A DNA stretch of 8,943 nt, taken from the NCBI GenBank assembly GCA_035508595.1, contig DATJMR010000067.1, positions 1 through 8,943 on the forward strand. Reading direction: 5' to 3'. Below are positions 1-7,741 of this stretch, one piece after another; position 1 is the stretch's first letter; each line of letters begins with the position of its first letter. Below the pieces are notes generated by a model. That model was given only the letters and a program-made list of their open reading frames with translations. It was not told the origin of the DNA and did no database searches. The stretch comes from Dyella_B sp035508595 (GTDB lineage: Bacteria; Pseudomonadota; Gammaproteobacteria; Xanthomonadales; Rhodanobacteraceae). Position numbers and translations under genes: made by a program.

Positions 1-435
1 CTTGGCTTGTTGGGCATGGTCACGGCGTCCATGTTGCGCGGATTTCCGAACGACATGTACTTCAAGATCGGCTTGGTGACAGTAATCGGCCTTGCTGCGA
101 AGAACGCGATTCTGATCGTTGAATTCGCGGTGGAACAGCAAGCGGAAGGTCAGACGCTGTTCAATGCCGTGCTCACCGCGGCCCGCCAGCGACTGCGCCC
201 GATCTTGATGACCTCGATGGCCTTCATCCTCGGCGTGTTGCCGCTGGTGTTGTCCACCGGCGCCGGCGCGAACTCGCGTCACGAAATTGGCACCGGCGTG
301 ATTGGCGGCATGGTGTTCGCCACCTTCCTCGGCCTGCTGCTGATTCCAGTGTTCTACGTCAGCGTGCGGCGCATGCTCGGCGACAAGATGGACGAGACCA
401 CGCACAAGCTGGCGCGTACCGATCACACACACTGA
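1..435 (+). CDS. RND multidrug efflux transporter, C-terminal fragment (AcrB/MexB, HAE1 type)
   Basis: This is the last 144 residues of an inner-membrane RND pump, which exports drugs and other hydrophobic compounds using the proton gradient as part of an AcrAB-TolC-type tripartite complex. The frame is open from base 1, so the gene begins outside the window. The segment GLAAKNAILIVEFA (about residues 30-43 of the fragment) matches the TM10 region of AcrB and keeps the proton-relay lysine (AcrB K940; K34 here). LRPILMTSMAFILGVLPL and STGAGANSRHEIGTGVIGGM match TM11 and TM12, including the conserved threonine of the GTG motif. The tail is hydrophilic and His-rich (TDHTH), as in E. coli AcrB. 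A strong terminator follows the TGA directly, so no outer-membrane factor gene is co-transcribed downstream; any adaptor gene must lie upstream. The substrate cannot be told from this end. Confidence 0.95.
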   Translation, partial: LGLLGMVTASMLRGFPNDMYFKIGLVTVIGLAAKNAILIVEFAVEQQAEGQTLFNAVLTAARQRLRPILMTSMAFILGVLPLVLSTGAGANSRHEIGTGVIGGMVFATFLGLLLIPVFYVSVRRMLGDKMDETTHKLARTDHTH

Positions 436-450
436 GATTCGTCGCAAAGC

Positions 451-484
451 AAAAAGCCCCGGTTCTCACACCGGGGCTTTTTTT
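451..484. terminator. Bidirectional rho-independent terminator between the RND pump and the acyl-CoA dehydrogenase
   Basis: A perfect 12-bp inverted repeat (AAAAAGCCCCGG at 451-462, CCGGGGCTTTTT at 471-482) encloses an 8-nt loop. It has seven T on the + strand (478-484) and five A at the other edge, which read as a U-tract on the - strand. It lies 15 bp after the pump stop and about 47 bp beyond the dehydrogenase stop, so it can end both convergent transcripts. Confidence 0.93.
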
Positions 485-530
485 ATGCATTGTTCTGAGG
501 CCATGGTTCCGCGGAACCTGCCTTGACCGA

Positions 531-1691
531 TCAACGCAGACCGGTTTCCGCGCGCGCGATCACCATACGCTGGATTTCGCTGGTGCCTTCGTAGATCTCG
601 GTGATCTTGGCATCGCGGAAGTAACGTTCCAACGGCATTTCCTTCGAGTAACCCATGCCGCCGTGGATCTGCACGGCCTGGTGAGCGATCCACATCGCGG
701 CCTCGGACGCGACCAGCTTGGCCACCGATGCTTCCGTGCCGAAACGGCCGCCGTTCCTTTCCGCCTCGCCCTTCGCCCATGCCGCGCGAAGCGTCAACAG
801 CGTGGCCGCGTCGAGCTTGCACTTCATGTCGGCAATCTTGGCCTGCGTCATCTGGAACGTGCCGATCGGTTGACCGAACGCCTTGCGATCGCGCGACCAC
901 TGCAAAGTGGCTTCATAAGCCGCGCGCGCGATACCCACCGCCTGCGACGCAATGCCAATACGGCCGGCGTCGAGCACGCCCATGGCAATCGAAAAACCTT
1001 TGCCTTCCTCGCCCAGCAAATCGTCCTTCGGACAGATGAAATCGTTGAATTCGATTTCGCAGGTCGCCGAAGCGCGAATGCCCAGCTTGGGCTCGGTCTT
1101 GCCGGCATGAAAGCCAGGGCGCTGCGTATCGATGATGAACGCCGACACGCCTTTTGCGCCGATACCCGGCGTGGTGATCGCAAACAGCACGATGTAGCGT
1201 GCGACGGGGCCCGAGGTGATCCAGCTCTTCTTGCCGTTGATCACCCAATCGCCGTTCGCGTTCTTGGAAGCGCGCGTATGCATCGCCGATGCGTCCGAGC
1301 CTGATTGCGGTTCCGTCAGCGCGTAAGCGCCGATCCCGTCGCCCTGTGCAATGGCGCGCACGTATTTCTGCTTCTGCTCTTCAGTACCGTGCTTGAGGAT
1401 GCCGTTGCAGAAGAGCGAGTTGTTCACCGACATGATCGTCGAGGTGGCGGCATCGGCCGCGGCGATTTCGATCATCGCCAGCACGTAGCCGATCGGGTCC
1501 ATGCCCGCGCCACCGTATTCGTGCGGCACCTCGATGCCCATCAAGCCGAGTTGTCCCATTTCGCGGATGTTGTCCAACGGGAACTCGCCTTTGGCATCGA
1601 GTTCGGCCGCCACCGGCACGATGCGCTTCTGCGCAAAATCGCGCGCGATGGCTTGGATGGACAACTGGTCTTCGGTGAAACGGAAATCCAT
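531..1691 (-). CDS. Acyl-CoA dehydrogenase (short-chain type, FAD-dependent)
   Basis: This is a complete 386-residue acyl-CoA dehydrogenase, the usual length for the SCAD/MmgC-like group. It oxidises an acyl-CoA to the trans-2-enoyl-CoA and passes electrons to electron-transfer flavoprotein in fatty-acid or branched-chain amino-acid breakdown. The N-terminal helical domain starts with FTEDQLSIQAIARDFA. Family signature 1 is ALTEPQSGSDASA at residues 124-136, and the flavin-contact loop WITSG is at 157-161. The FAD-binding RDRKAFGQ motif is in the C-terminal helical domain. Signature 2 runs from QIHGGMGY to the Asp at residues 341-360. The catalytic base is Glu368 in IYEGTSEIQR, the SCAD/MCAD position rather than the isovaleryl-CoA dehydrogenase position. 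The ATG at 1691 has GGAG six bases upstream. It is a single gene, transcribed divergently from the regulator on the other strand. The exact acyl chain cannot be read from the sequence; butyryl- or 2-methylbutyryl-CoA are plausible. Confidence 0.95.
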   Translation of the reverse strand: MDFRFTEDQLSIQAIARDFAQKRIVPVAAELDAKGEFPLDNIREMGQLGLMGIEVPHEYGGAGMDPIGYVLAMIEIAAADAATSTIMSVNNSLFCNGILKHGTEEQKQKYVRAIAQGDGIGAYALTEPQSGSDASAMHTRASKNANGDWVINGKKSWITSGPVARYIVLFAITTPGIGAKGVSAFIIDTQRPGFHAGKTEPKLGIRASATCEIEFNDFICPKDDLLGEEGKGFSIAMGVLDAGRIGIASQAVGIARAAYEATLQWSRDRKAFGQPIGTFQMTQAKIADMKCKLDAATLLTLRAAWAKGEAERNGGRFGTEASVAKLVASEAAMWIAHQAVQIHGGMGYSKEMPLERYFRDAKITEIYEGTSEIQRMVIARAETGLR

Positions 1692-1816
1692 GGGGGGCTC
1701 CGGACTACAAAATGAAGGGGAAGCCCACCATTTTAGCGGGCCCAGGCAAAAGGCCCTGTGCGGTTGCAGCAGAAAACGCAGAACCTCCGAACAAACAAAC
1801 AGCTAGATCGTTCCCC

Positions 1817-1845
1817 TTGACGCCAACACGGTCCGTCCCTACTCT
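1817..1845 (+). promoter_or_regulatory. Possible sigma70 promoter for the sahR-metH operon
   Basis: TTGACG (1817-1822) is a good -35 element. Seventeen bases later comes TACTCT (1840-1845), a weak -10; TCTAAT at 1843-1848 is an alternative with a longer, 20-base spacer. Either choice puts the transcription start near 1852-1855, inside the palindrome described next, as expected for a repressed promoter. The -10 is poor, so this is tentative. Confidence 0.4.
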
Positions 1846-1848
1846 AAT

Positions 1849-1874
1849 CATCTCTCTATCGCGATATAAGGATG
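1849..1874. promoter_or_regulatory. Candidate SahR operator (imperfect palindrome)
   Basis: A perfect 10-bp palindrome, TATCGCGATA (1857-1866), sits inside a longer imperfect one. The outer arms CATC (1849-1852) and GATG (1871-1874) also pair, giving 10 complementary positions out of 13 about the same centre. It lies immediately after the putative -10 and covers the ribosome binding site AAGGA (1868-1872) of the regulator gene. ArsR-family dimers bind such inverted repeats, and SahR-type repressors are known to autoregulate and to control metH. Its assignment as the operator is inferred from position and symmetry. Confidence 0.6.
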
Positions 1875-1878
1875 CACG

Positions 1879-2805
1879 ATGGATTTGGCCACCGCCTCCA
1901 GCGTGTTGCGCCTGCTGGCCGACCCCACGCGCGTACGGCTGCTGGCCTTGCTTGAGCGAGAGGAGTTGACCGTGGCCGAACTGGCCGCGGTGCTGCATCT
2001 GGCGCAGCCGCGTGTCTCCACGCATCTGGCCAAATTGAAAGAAGCCGAACTGGTGCGCGACCGCCGCGCGGGCGTCTCGGCTTACTACCGTGCCAACAGC
2101 GAAGGCGACGAGCGCCAGCACGCGCTGATCCGCTCGCTACGCGAAAGCATCGACGACGCGTTGCTGCGCGAAGACGCCGCACGCCTGCCTGGCGTGCTGG
2201 CGCATCGCGCACGCGAAGAAAGCTGGGCCGATACGGTCGCAGGCGACATGGAGCGCCACTACTCTCCCGGGCGCACGTGGGAAACGCTGACACGTTCGCT
2301 GCTCCAGTTATTGGAAACCGGCGATGTGTTGGATATCGCTTCCGGCGACGGCGTTACCGCCGAACTGCTGGCACCGCACGCGCGCTCCATCGTTTGCGTG
2401 GATGCCGGCGAACGCGTGGTCGGGGCCGCCGCCAAGCGGCTGGAGTCGTTCAGCAACGTTCAAGTGCGTCGCGGCGACATGCACGCTCTGGCGCTGGACA
2501 ACGAAAGTTTCGACTTGGTGCTGATGCTGCACGCCCTCACTTACTCCCAATATCCGGCCAAAGCCGTCGCCGAGGCGGCGCGCGTGCTGCGACCGGGTGG
2601 CCGCTTGCTCGCCGTTACCTTGGGCAAGCACGACCATCGCGCCGTCGTAGAGCCGTTCGACCACCGCAATCTCGGTTTCACGCAAAACGACCTAAGCACA
2701 TTGGCCACGCACGCCAAGTTGGACGTCATCAGCTGCAACCGCCTGAGTCGAGAACGCAAGGCCCCCCATTTCGAAGTGATCAGTCTGCTCGCGCGCAAGC
2801 CGTAA
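1879..2805 (+). CDS. sahR: ArsR-family regulator with SAM-methyltransferase-like sensor domain (SahR-type)
   Basis: This 308-residue protein has two domains. Residues about 1-90 form an ArsR-type winged helix (VLRLLADPTRVRLLALLEREELTVAEL; recognition helix around AQPRVSTHLAKLKEAELV at 42-59). The metal-binding ELCVCDL box of classical ArsR repressors is replaced by ELTVAEL, with no cysteine, so metal sensing is unlikely. Residues about 145-250 form a class I methyltransferase fold: glycine-rich motif I VLDIASGDG (150-158), acidic D175 after strand 2, and the LRPGGRLL loop (237-244). This is the architecture of SahR, a proteobacterial repressor that binds S-adenosylhomocysteine through a methylase-derived domain and controls SAM-cycle genes including metH. 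The start ATG has AAGGA six bases upstream. The TAA overlaps the AAGGAG ribosome binding site of metH1, so the genes form one operon. An active methyltransferase cannot be excluded. Confidence 0.82.
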   Translation: MDLATASSVLRLLADPTRVRLLALLEREELTVAELAAVLHLAQPRVSTHLAKLKEAELVRDRRAGVSAYYRANSEGDERQHALIRSLRESIDDALLREDAARLPGVLAHRAREESWADTVAGDMERHYSPGRTWETLTRSLLQLLETGDVLDIASGDGVTAELLAPHARSIVCVDAGERVVGAAAKRLESFSNVQVRRGDMHALALDNESFDLVLMLHALTYSQYPAKAVAEAARVLRPGGRLLAVTLGKHDHRAVVEPFDHRNLGFTQNDLSTLATHAKLDVISCNRLSRERKAPHFEVISLLARKP

Positions 2806-2815
2806 GGAGTTCCCC

Positions 2816-3897
<1,082 letters not shown>

Positions 3898-3901
<4 letters not shown>

Positions 3902-3990
3902 CGCGCCTCGTTTTGCCGTTTCCCATCCACATGTCGACTTCGTCCTGCGAACAGGGCGAGGTCAAATACATCGATTCCGATCACGCATGA
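3898..3990 (+). CDS. Possible 30-codon coupling ORF between metH1 and metH2
   Basis: The frame runs ATG to TGA for 30 codons and fills the whole gap between the two metH halves. Its ATG overlaps the metH1 stop (ATGA, 3898-3901) and its TGA overlaps the metH2 start (ATGA, 3987-3990). GCGAGG at 3888-3893 gives it a plausible ribosome binding site. The peptide begins MTRLVLPFPIHMST and ends KYIDSDHA; I recognise no family, membrane segment or signal peptide. A second in-frame ATG at 3931 would give a 19-residue form. The likely role, if translated, is to carry ribosomes to the metH2 start rather than to act as a protein. The double overlap could also be chance, since ATGA and open frames are common in GC-rich DNA. 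Confidence 0.4.
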
Positions 3991-6671
3991 GCGCTACCCG
4001 CTATACCCGACTCTCCGGCCTCGAACCTCTGGTCATCACGCCGGATTTGCTGTTCGTCAACGTGGGCGAACGCACCAATGTCACCGGCTCGGCGCAATTC
4101 AAAAAGCTGATCAAGGAAGATCGCTACGAAGAAGCCGTCGATGTCGCGCGCCAACAAGTAGCGAACGGCGCGCAGATCATCGACGTGAACATGGACGAAG
4201 GCCTGATCGATTCCGAAGCGGCGATGACGCGCTTCCTCAATCTGATCGCCGCCGAACCGGACATCGCGCGCGTACCGGTGATGGTCGATTCGTCCAAATG
4301 GAGCGTTATCGAAGCCGGCTTGCGCTGCCTGCAAGGCAAGGGCGTGGTCAATTCGATCTCCATGAAAGAAGGCGAAGAGCTTTTTCTGGAACACGCCCGC
4401 AAGGTGCTCCAATACGGTGCGGCCGTCGTGGTGATGGCGTTCGACGAGCAAGGCCAGGCCGATACGTGCGAGCGCAAGGTGGAAATTTGTTCGCGCGCCT
4501 ACAAGCTGCTTACCGAACATCTTAACTTTCCGCCCGAAGACATCATTTTCGACCCCAATATCTTCGCCATCGCCACCGGCATCGAAGAGCACAACAACTA
4601 CGCGGTGGATTTCATCGAAGCCACGCGCGAATTGAAAAAGCGGTTTCCGCTGAGTCACATTTCAGGCGGCGTTTCCAACGTATCGTTCTCCTTCCGCGGC
4701 AACAACACGGTGCGCGAAGCGATCCATTCCGTGTTCCTTTATCACGCGATCAAGGCCGGCATGGACATGGGCATCGTCAATGCCGGTGCCTTGACGATCT
4801 ACGACGACGTGCCTGAAGAACTGCGCGAGCGCGTTGAGGATGTCGTGCTCAACCGACGCCCCGACGCAACCGAGCGCCTGCTCGAAATCGCCGATCGCTA
4901 CAAGGCCAAGAAGGGCGAGGCTGTCGTTGAAAATCTGGCCTGGCGAGACAAGCCGGTGCGCGAACGCCTCGCGCACGCACTCGTGCACGGCATCGATCAG
5001 TTCGCGGAGGAAGACACCGAAGAAGCCCGTCAGCAATCCAAGCGCCCGCTTGATGTCATCGAAGGTCCGCTCATGGACGGTATGAACATCGTCGGCGACC
5101 TGTTCGGCGCCGGCAAGATGTTCTTGCCGCAGGTGGTGAAATCGGCGCGCGTGATGAAGAAGGCCGTTGCCTATCTGCTGCCGTATATCGAAGCGGAAAA
5201 GCTGCGCACCGGCGATGTCGGAAAAAATAACGGCACCATCGTGATGGCGACAGTAAAAGGCGATGTGCACGACATCGGCAAGAACATTGTCGGCGTGGTG
5301 CTCCGTTGCAACAATTTCGAGGTGATCGATCTTGGCGTGATGGTGCCGACGCAAAAGATTCTGGACACCGCACGCGAACACAACGCCGACCTGATCGGCT
5401 TGTCCGGCCTTATCACGCCCTCTCTGGAAGAAATGAGCCAGGTCGCGCGCGAAATGCAGCGGCAGGATTTCCAGATTCCGTTGCTTATCGGCGGCGCCAC
5501 GACGTCCCGTGCGCACACGGCGCTGAAAATCGAACCGCACTACAAATCGCCCACGGTATGGGTGAAAGACGCCTCGCGCGCCGTGGGCGTGGCGCAATCG
5601 TTGGTGAGCAAAGATTTGATCGACGGCTTCATGGCCAAGATCCGGGCGGAATACGCCGATATCCGCCAACGCCACAAACAACGCGGCTCCGCCAAGCCCT
5701 TGGTGCCTTTGGAGCACGCGCGTCAGCAACGCTTTGGCTGCGACTGGAACCCGTACACGCCACCGCAACCGAACAAACCCGGCCTGACCACGTTCGACCA
5801 TTACGATCTAGCCGAATTGCGCGCGTATATCGACTGGACGCCCTTCTTCCAGACCTGGGAACTGGCCGGCCGCTATCCGGCCATTCTCGAAGACGACGTG
5901 GTCGGCAAGCAGGCCAGCGAACTGTTTGCCGATGCGCAGGCGATGCTCGACAAGATCATTGCCCAGCGCTGGCTGACCGCGCGTGCGGTGATCGGATTCT
6001 GGCCCGCTTGCCGCGTCGGCGACGACCTCGAGATCCAAACCTCGACGGGTTTGAAACGCCTTCATCATTTACGCCAGCAAGCCGAGAAGCCGGTCGAGCG
6101 TCCCGATTTTTGCCTCGCCGACTTCGTTGCGCCGAAGGAAGCAAACAAACCCGATTGGATCGGCGGCTTTGCCGTGACGGCCGGTATCGGTATCGAAGAA
6201 CACTTGGCGCGCTTTCAAGCCGACCACGACGATTATTCGTCCATTCTGCTCAAAGCGCTTGCCGATCGTTTTGCCGAGGCGTTCGCCGAGCGTATGCATG
6301 AACGCGTGCGTCGCCAATTCTGGGGCTATCAGCCTGACGAGGCTTTGGACAACGAAGCGCTTATCAACGAAAAGTATCGTGGCATCCGCCCTGCTCCCGG
6401 CTATCCCGCCTGCCCAGATCACACCGAGAAAGCGGCGCTATTCGAATTGCTCGACGCCACGCAAAACGCCGGCATCACCTTGACGGAGGGTTTTGCGATG
6501 TACCCGGCTGCAGCGGTTTCCGGCTGGTATTTCTCGCATCCTGACAGCCAGTACTTCGTAGTGGGGCGCATCACGCGCGAACAAGTGGAAGATTACGCCA
6601 AGCGCAAAGGCTGGACGCGCGACGAAGCCGAGCGCTGGCTCGCGCCAAACCTCGACTACGATCCCGAATAA
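3987..6671 (+). CDS. metH: Methionine synthase, folate/cobalamin/reactivation subunit (C-terminal part of split MetH)
   Basis: This 894-residue protein matches E. coli MetH from the linker onward. Residues about 8-290 are the methyltetrahydrofolate-binding barrel (RLSGLEPL, FVNVGERTNVTGS, GAQIIDVNMDEG, FDPNIFAIATGIEEHNNYA). Residues about 320-400 are the cobalamin cap (EGPLMDGMNIVGDLFGAGKMFLPQVVKSARVMK). Residues about 415-550 are the B12 domain, with DVHDIG providing the cobalt ligand H428 and its relay partners D426 and S479 (E. coli H759, D757, S810). From about 600 comes the SAM-binding reactivation domain, with D616 in DWTPF and RPAPGYPACPDHTEK at 801-815. It transfers methyl groups from methyl-THF via cobalamin to homocysteine held by the metH1 product. 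The ATG at 3987 is the only start that keeps RLSGLEPL; the next Met is at residue 69. No ribosome binding site precedes it (nearest GAGG is 25 bases away), so coupling is likely. Confidence 0.96.
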   Translation: MSATRYTRLSGLEPLVITPDLLFVNVGERTNVTGSAQFKKLIKEDRYEEAVDVARQQVANGAQIIDVNMDEGLIDSEAAMTRFLNLIAAEPDIARVPVMVDSSKWSVIEAGLRCLQGKGVVNSISMKEGEELFLEHARKVLQYGAAVVVMAFDEQGQADTCERKVEICSRAYKLLTEHLNFPPEDIIFDPNIFAIATGIEEHNNYAVDFIEATRELKKRFPLSHISGGVSNVSFSFRGNNTVREAIHSVFLYHAIKAGMDMGIVNAGALTIYDDVPEELRERVEDVVLNRRPDATERLLEIADRYKAKKGEAVVENLAWRDKPVRERLAHALVHGIDQFAEEDTEEARQQSKRPLDVIEGPLMDGMNIVGDLFGAGKMFLPQVVKSARVMKKAVAYLLPYIEAEKLRTGDVGKNNGTIVMATVKGDVHDIGKNIVGVVLRCNNFEVIDLGVMVPTQKILDTAREHNADLIGLSGLITPSLEEMSQVAREMQRQDFQIPLLIGGATTSRAHTALKIEPHYKSPTVWVKDASRAVGVAQSLVSKDLIDGFMAKIRAEYADIRQRHKQRGSAKPLVPLEHARQQRFGCDWNPYTPPQPNKPGLTTFDHYDLAELRAYIDWTPFFQTWELAGRYPAILEDDVVGKQASELFADAQAMLDKIIAQRWLTARAVIGFWPACRVGDDLEIQTSTGLKRLHHLRQQAEKPVERPDFCLADFVAPKEANKPDWIGGFAVTAGIGIEEHLARFQADHDDYSSILLKALADRFAEAFAERMHERVRRQFWGYQPDEALDNEALINEKYRGIRPAPGYPACPDHTEKAALFELLDATQNAGITLTEGFAMYPAAAVSGWYFSHPDSQYFVVGRITREQVEDYAKRKGWTRDEAERWLAPNLDYDPE

Positions 6672-6678
6672 GGACGGG

Positions 6679-7008
6679 TTACACCTCGTCGCCCGTCGCC
6701 GAGTCTTTCTGATGGCGCAAATGCACCACCAGGTTGTAGACGGAGACGAACACGGGGAAGAAATTGGAAAGAATGCCGACCGAATCGTTCTTGCCGAAAA
6801 CGAAATAGGCCAACAACAGAGCGCTACCGGTCACCGACATCCACCAGAACGACAGCGGCATCACCACGCGCTTGTATTTGCGCGTGTAGTACAGCTGCAC
6901 AAACCAACGTCCGGTAAACATTAGCGTGCCGGCAAAACCAATAGCCTTCCACGCGGTAAGGTGGAAATGCTGCAGAGACTCAAGGATGTGCGAAAGATCG
7001 AAATGCAT
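6679..7008 (-). CDS. Small LAB_N-domain membrane protein (lipid-A-disaccharide synthase N-terminal domain-like)
   Basis: This is a 109-residue membrane protein with three hydrophobic segments. The core, from AIGFAGTLMFTGRWFVQLYY through KRVVMPLSFWWMSVTGSALLLAYFVFGKNDSVGILSNFF, resembles the LAB_N family (PF07578), seen as stand-alone small proteins and as an N-terminal extension of some LpxB and glycosyltransferase proteins. The biochemical role of the stand-alone form is not established; a part in lipid A or undecaprenyl-linked sugar metabolism is inference. I chose the ATG at 7008 (MHFDLSH) because the frame upstream (as far as 7080) encodes a Pro/Arg-rich stretch unlike the family and a TAAAAT -10-like element lies at 7040-7045 on this strand. 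The ribosome binding site is weak, so the ATG at 7041 remains possible. The gene converges on metH2 with a 7-bp gap and no obvious terminator between them. Confidence 0.75.
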   Translation of the reverse strand: MHFDLSHILESLQHFHLTAWKAIGFAGTLMFTGRWFVQLYYTRKYKRVVMPLSFWWMSVTGSALLLAYFVFGKNDSVGILSNFFPVFVSVYNLVVHLRHQKDSATGDEV

Positions 7009-7099
7009 GGGGCAGCCGCTTGGCGAAGGGGAACGGGGCATTTTAGCCGCCCAAAGGGGCCGCAACCTACGGAAAGGCAACGCATCTGCCCCGCCATGG

Positions 7100-7128
7100 T
7101 TGACCTTTTACCCTACGATCCGTATAGT
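7100..7128 (+). promoter_or_regulatory. sigma70 promoter of tRNA-Val
   Basis: TTGACC (7100-7105) and TATAGT (7123-7128) are separated by exactly 17 bases, a near-consensus promoter. The predicted transcription start is near 7135, giving a short 5' leader before the mature tRNA at 7143. The strength fits a stable RNA gene with no other gene upstream on the same strand. Confidence 0.85.
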
Positions 7129-7142
7129 TTCGCGTTCTCGGC

Positions 7143-7217
7143 GGGCGGTTAGCTCAGCGGTAGAGCACTGCCTTCACACGGCAGGTGTCACAAGTTCGAT
7201 CCTTGTACCGCCCACCA
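7143..7217 (+). tRNA. tRNA-Val (anticodon CAC)
   Basis: A full cloverleaf folds over 75 bases. The acceptor stem GGGCGGT pairs with ACCGCCC (7207-7213), with discriminator A7214 and encoded CCA at 7215-7217. The D arm is GCTC/GAGC, and the anticodon stem CTGCC/GGCAG encloses the loop TTCACAC. The anticodon CAC is at 7175-7177, and the T arm is ACAAG/CTTGT with loop TTCGATC. CAC reads the GUG valine codon, heavily used in GC-rich genomes. It is a monocistronic tRNA with its own promoter and terminator. Confidence 0.97.
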
Positions 7218-7227
7218 TCTCGATTTT

Positions 7228-7255
7228 AAAAAGGCCGCCTTCTGGCGGCCTTTTT
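7228..7255. terminator. Bidirectional rho-independent terminator after tRNA-Val
   Basis: AAAAAGGCCGCC (7228-7239) pairs perfectly with GGCGGCCTTTTT (7244-7255) around a TTCT tetraloop, giving a 12-bp stem with U-tracts on both strands. It begins 11 bases after the tRNA CCA end and about 41 bases past the stop of the exported-protein gene on the - strand, so it serves both convergent units. Confidence 0.95.
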
Positions 7256-7296
7256 GTTGCGCGAGACAACGCAAGTTGTTTCCTGATTTAGGCCGC

Positions 7297-7659
7297 CTAT
7301 TGCTGCTGTTGCGCATCGTGGCAACGCTCTTCGTAGTGATAGGTGGTGGGCGGAACCATGTGGCTTTGCTCGCCGCTCTCGCCCCCATAGCCACCGGCCG
7401 TGGCGCCGCTTGTCGCGGCAAGGTCGGGATCCCTTCCGCCAGCCTGAGCCGCACCCATCGATCCGCTGGTCGCCATGCCCGTCGACGCACCCGCCGCCTG
7501 ATGGCTGATGGTCGAGGGATTCGGCACTTTCACCCGATGGCAGACTTCGTGCGCACCTCCCGCACCGGTGCTTTGAGTATCTTGCGCGGTTGCGATACCG
7601 ACGCCCGAAATCATCCATAAACCCATCAATCCAACGTTAACGTACATTCGCCTTTTCAT
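7297..7659 (-). CDS. Small exported protein of unknown function
   Basis: This is a 120-residue protein that I do not recognise. The N-terminus is a clear Sec signal peptide: positive MKRRM, a hydrophobic core to about residue 22, and a likely signal peptidase I site after ATA (residues 23-25) before QD. The mature part is low-complexity and rich in Gly, Ala, Ser and Thr (about 55-97), with no further membrane segment. It contains two cysteines, each followed by histidine (C40-H41 in HEVCHRVKV and C113-H114 in YEERCHDA), near the two ends of the mature chain. They could form a disulfide or a metal site; this is inference. The tail ends in four glutamines. The ATG is supported by AGGTGAG four bases or fewer upstream. 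It has the terminator at 7228-7255 downstream. It lies 82 bp after the kinase gene on the same strand and could be co-transcribed with it. Confidence 0.72.
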   Translation of the reverse strand: MKRRMYVNVGLMGLWMISGVGIATAQDTQSTGAGGAHEVCHRVKVPNPSTISHQAAGASTGMATSGSMGAAQAGGRDPDLAATSGATAGGYGGESGEQSHMVPPTTYHYEERCHDAQQQQ

Positions 7660-7741
7660 GGCTCACCTATCGGCCTAGCGTGACATGCGCGCATTATTTT
7701 TCCGCAACCGTGAGGGAGGGGTCACAACTTCGTGAGCGCGT

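Noticed and set aside
466..900. 144-codon frame within the acyl-CoA dehydrogenase gene on the same strand
   Set aside because: It is a frame-shifted shadow of the conserved dehydrogenase C-terminus and also runs into the terminator hairpin; its translation has no domain.
1692..1878. SAH or SAM riboswitch in the sahR/acyl-CoA dehydrogenase intergenic region
   Set aside because: The predicted sahR leader is only about 25 nt, too short for a riboswitch. The short GGGCC/GGCCC repeat at 1738-1756 lacks the conserved cores of the SAH or SAM classes and a following U-tract.
4662..5801. 379-codon open frame antisense to metH2
   Set aside because: It is the complement of a strongly conserved MetH region in a GC-rich genome, where long antisense frames are common. 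Its translation is His/Arg-rich with no recognisable domain.
7009..7080. Longer N-terminus for the LAB_N protein starting at 7080 or 7041
   Set aside because: The extra residues are Pro/Arg/Ser-rich and unlike the family, and a TAAAAT -10-like element on this strand overlaps the 7041 start. The 7041 start cannot be fully excluded because the 7008 ATG has a weak ribosome binding site.
7143..7255. tRNA-Val as an integration (att) site for a mobile element
   Set aside because: No integrase, no repeat of the tRNA 3' end and no shift in composition are visible downstream. The tRNA is followed at once by its own terminator and ordinary genes.
7710..7725. CRP-like GTGA...TCAC inverted repeat upstream of the exported-protein gene
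   Set aside because: The half-sites are only four bases and are separated by eight bases instead of the six expected between GTGA and TCAC in a CRP site. I could not pair it with a convincing promoter.
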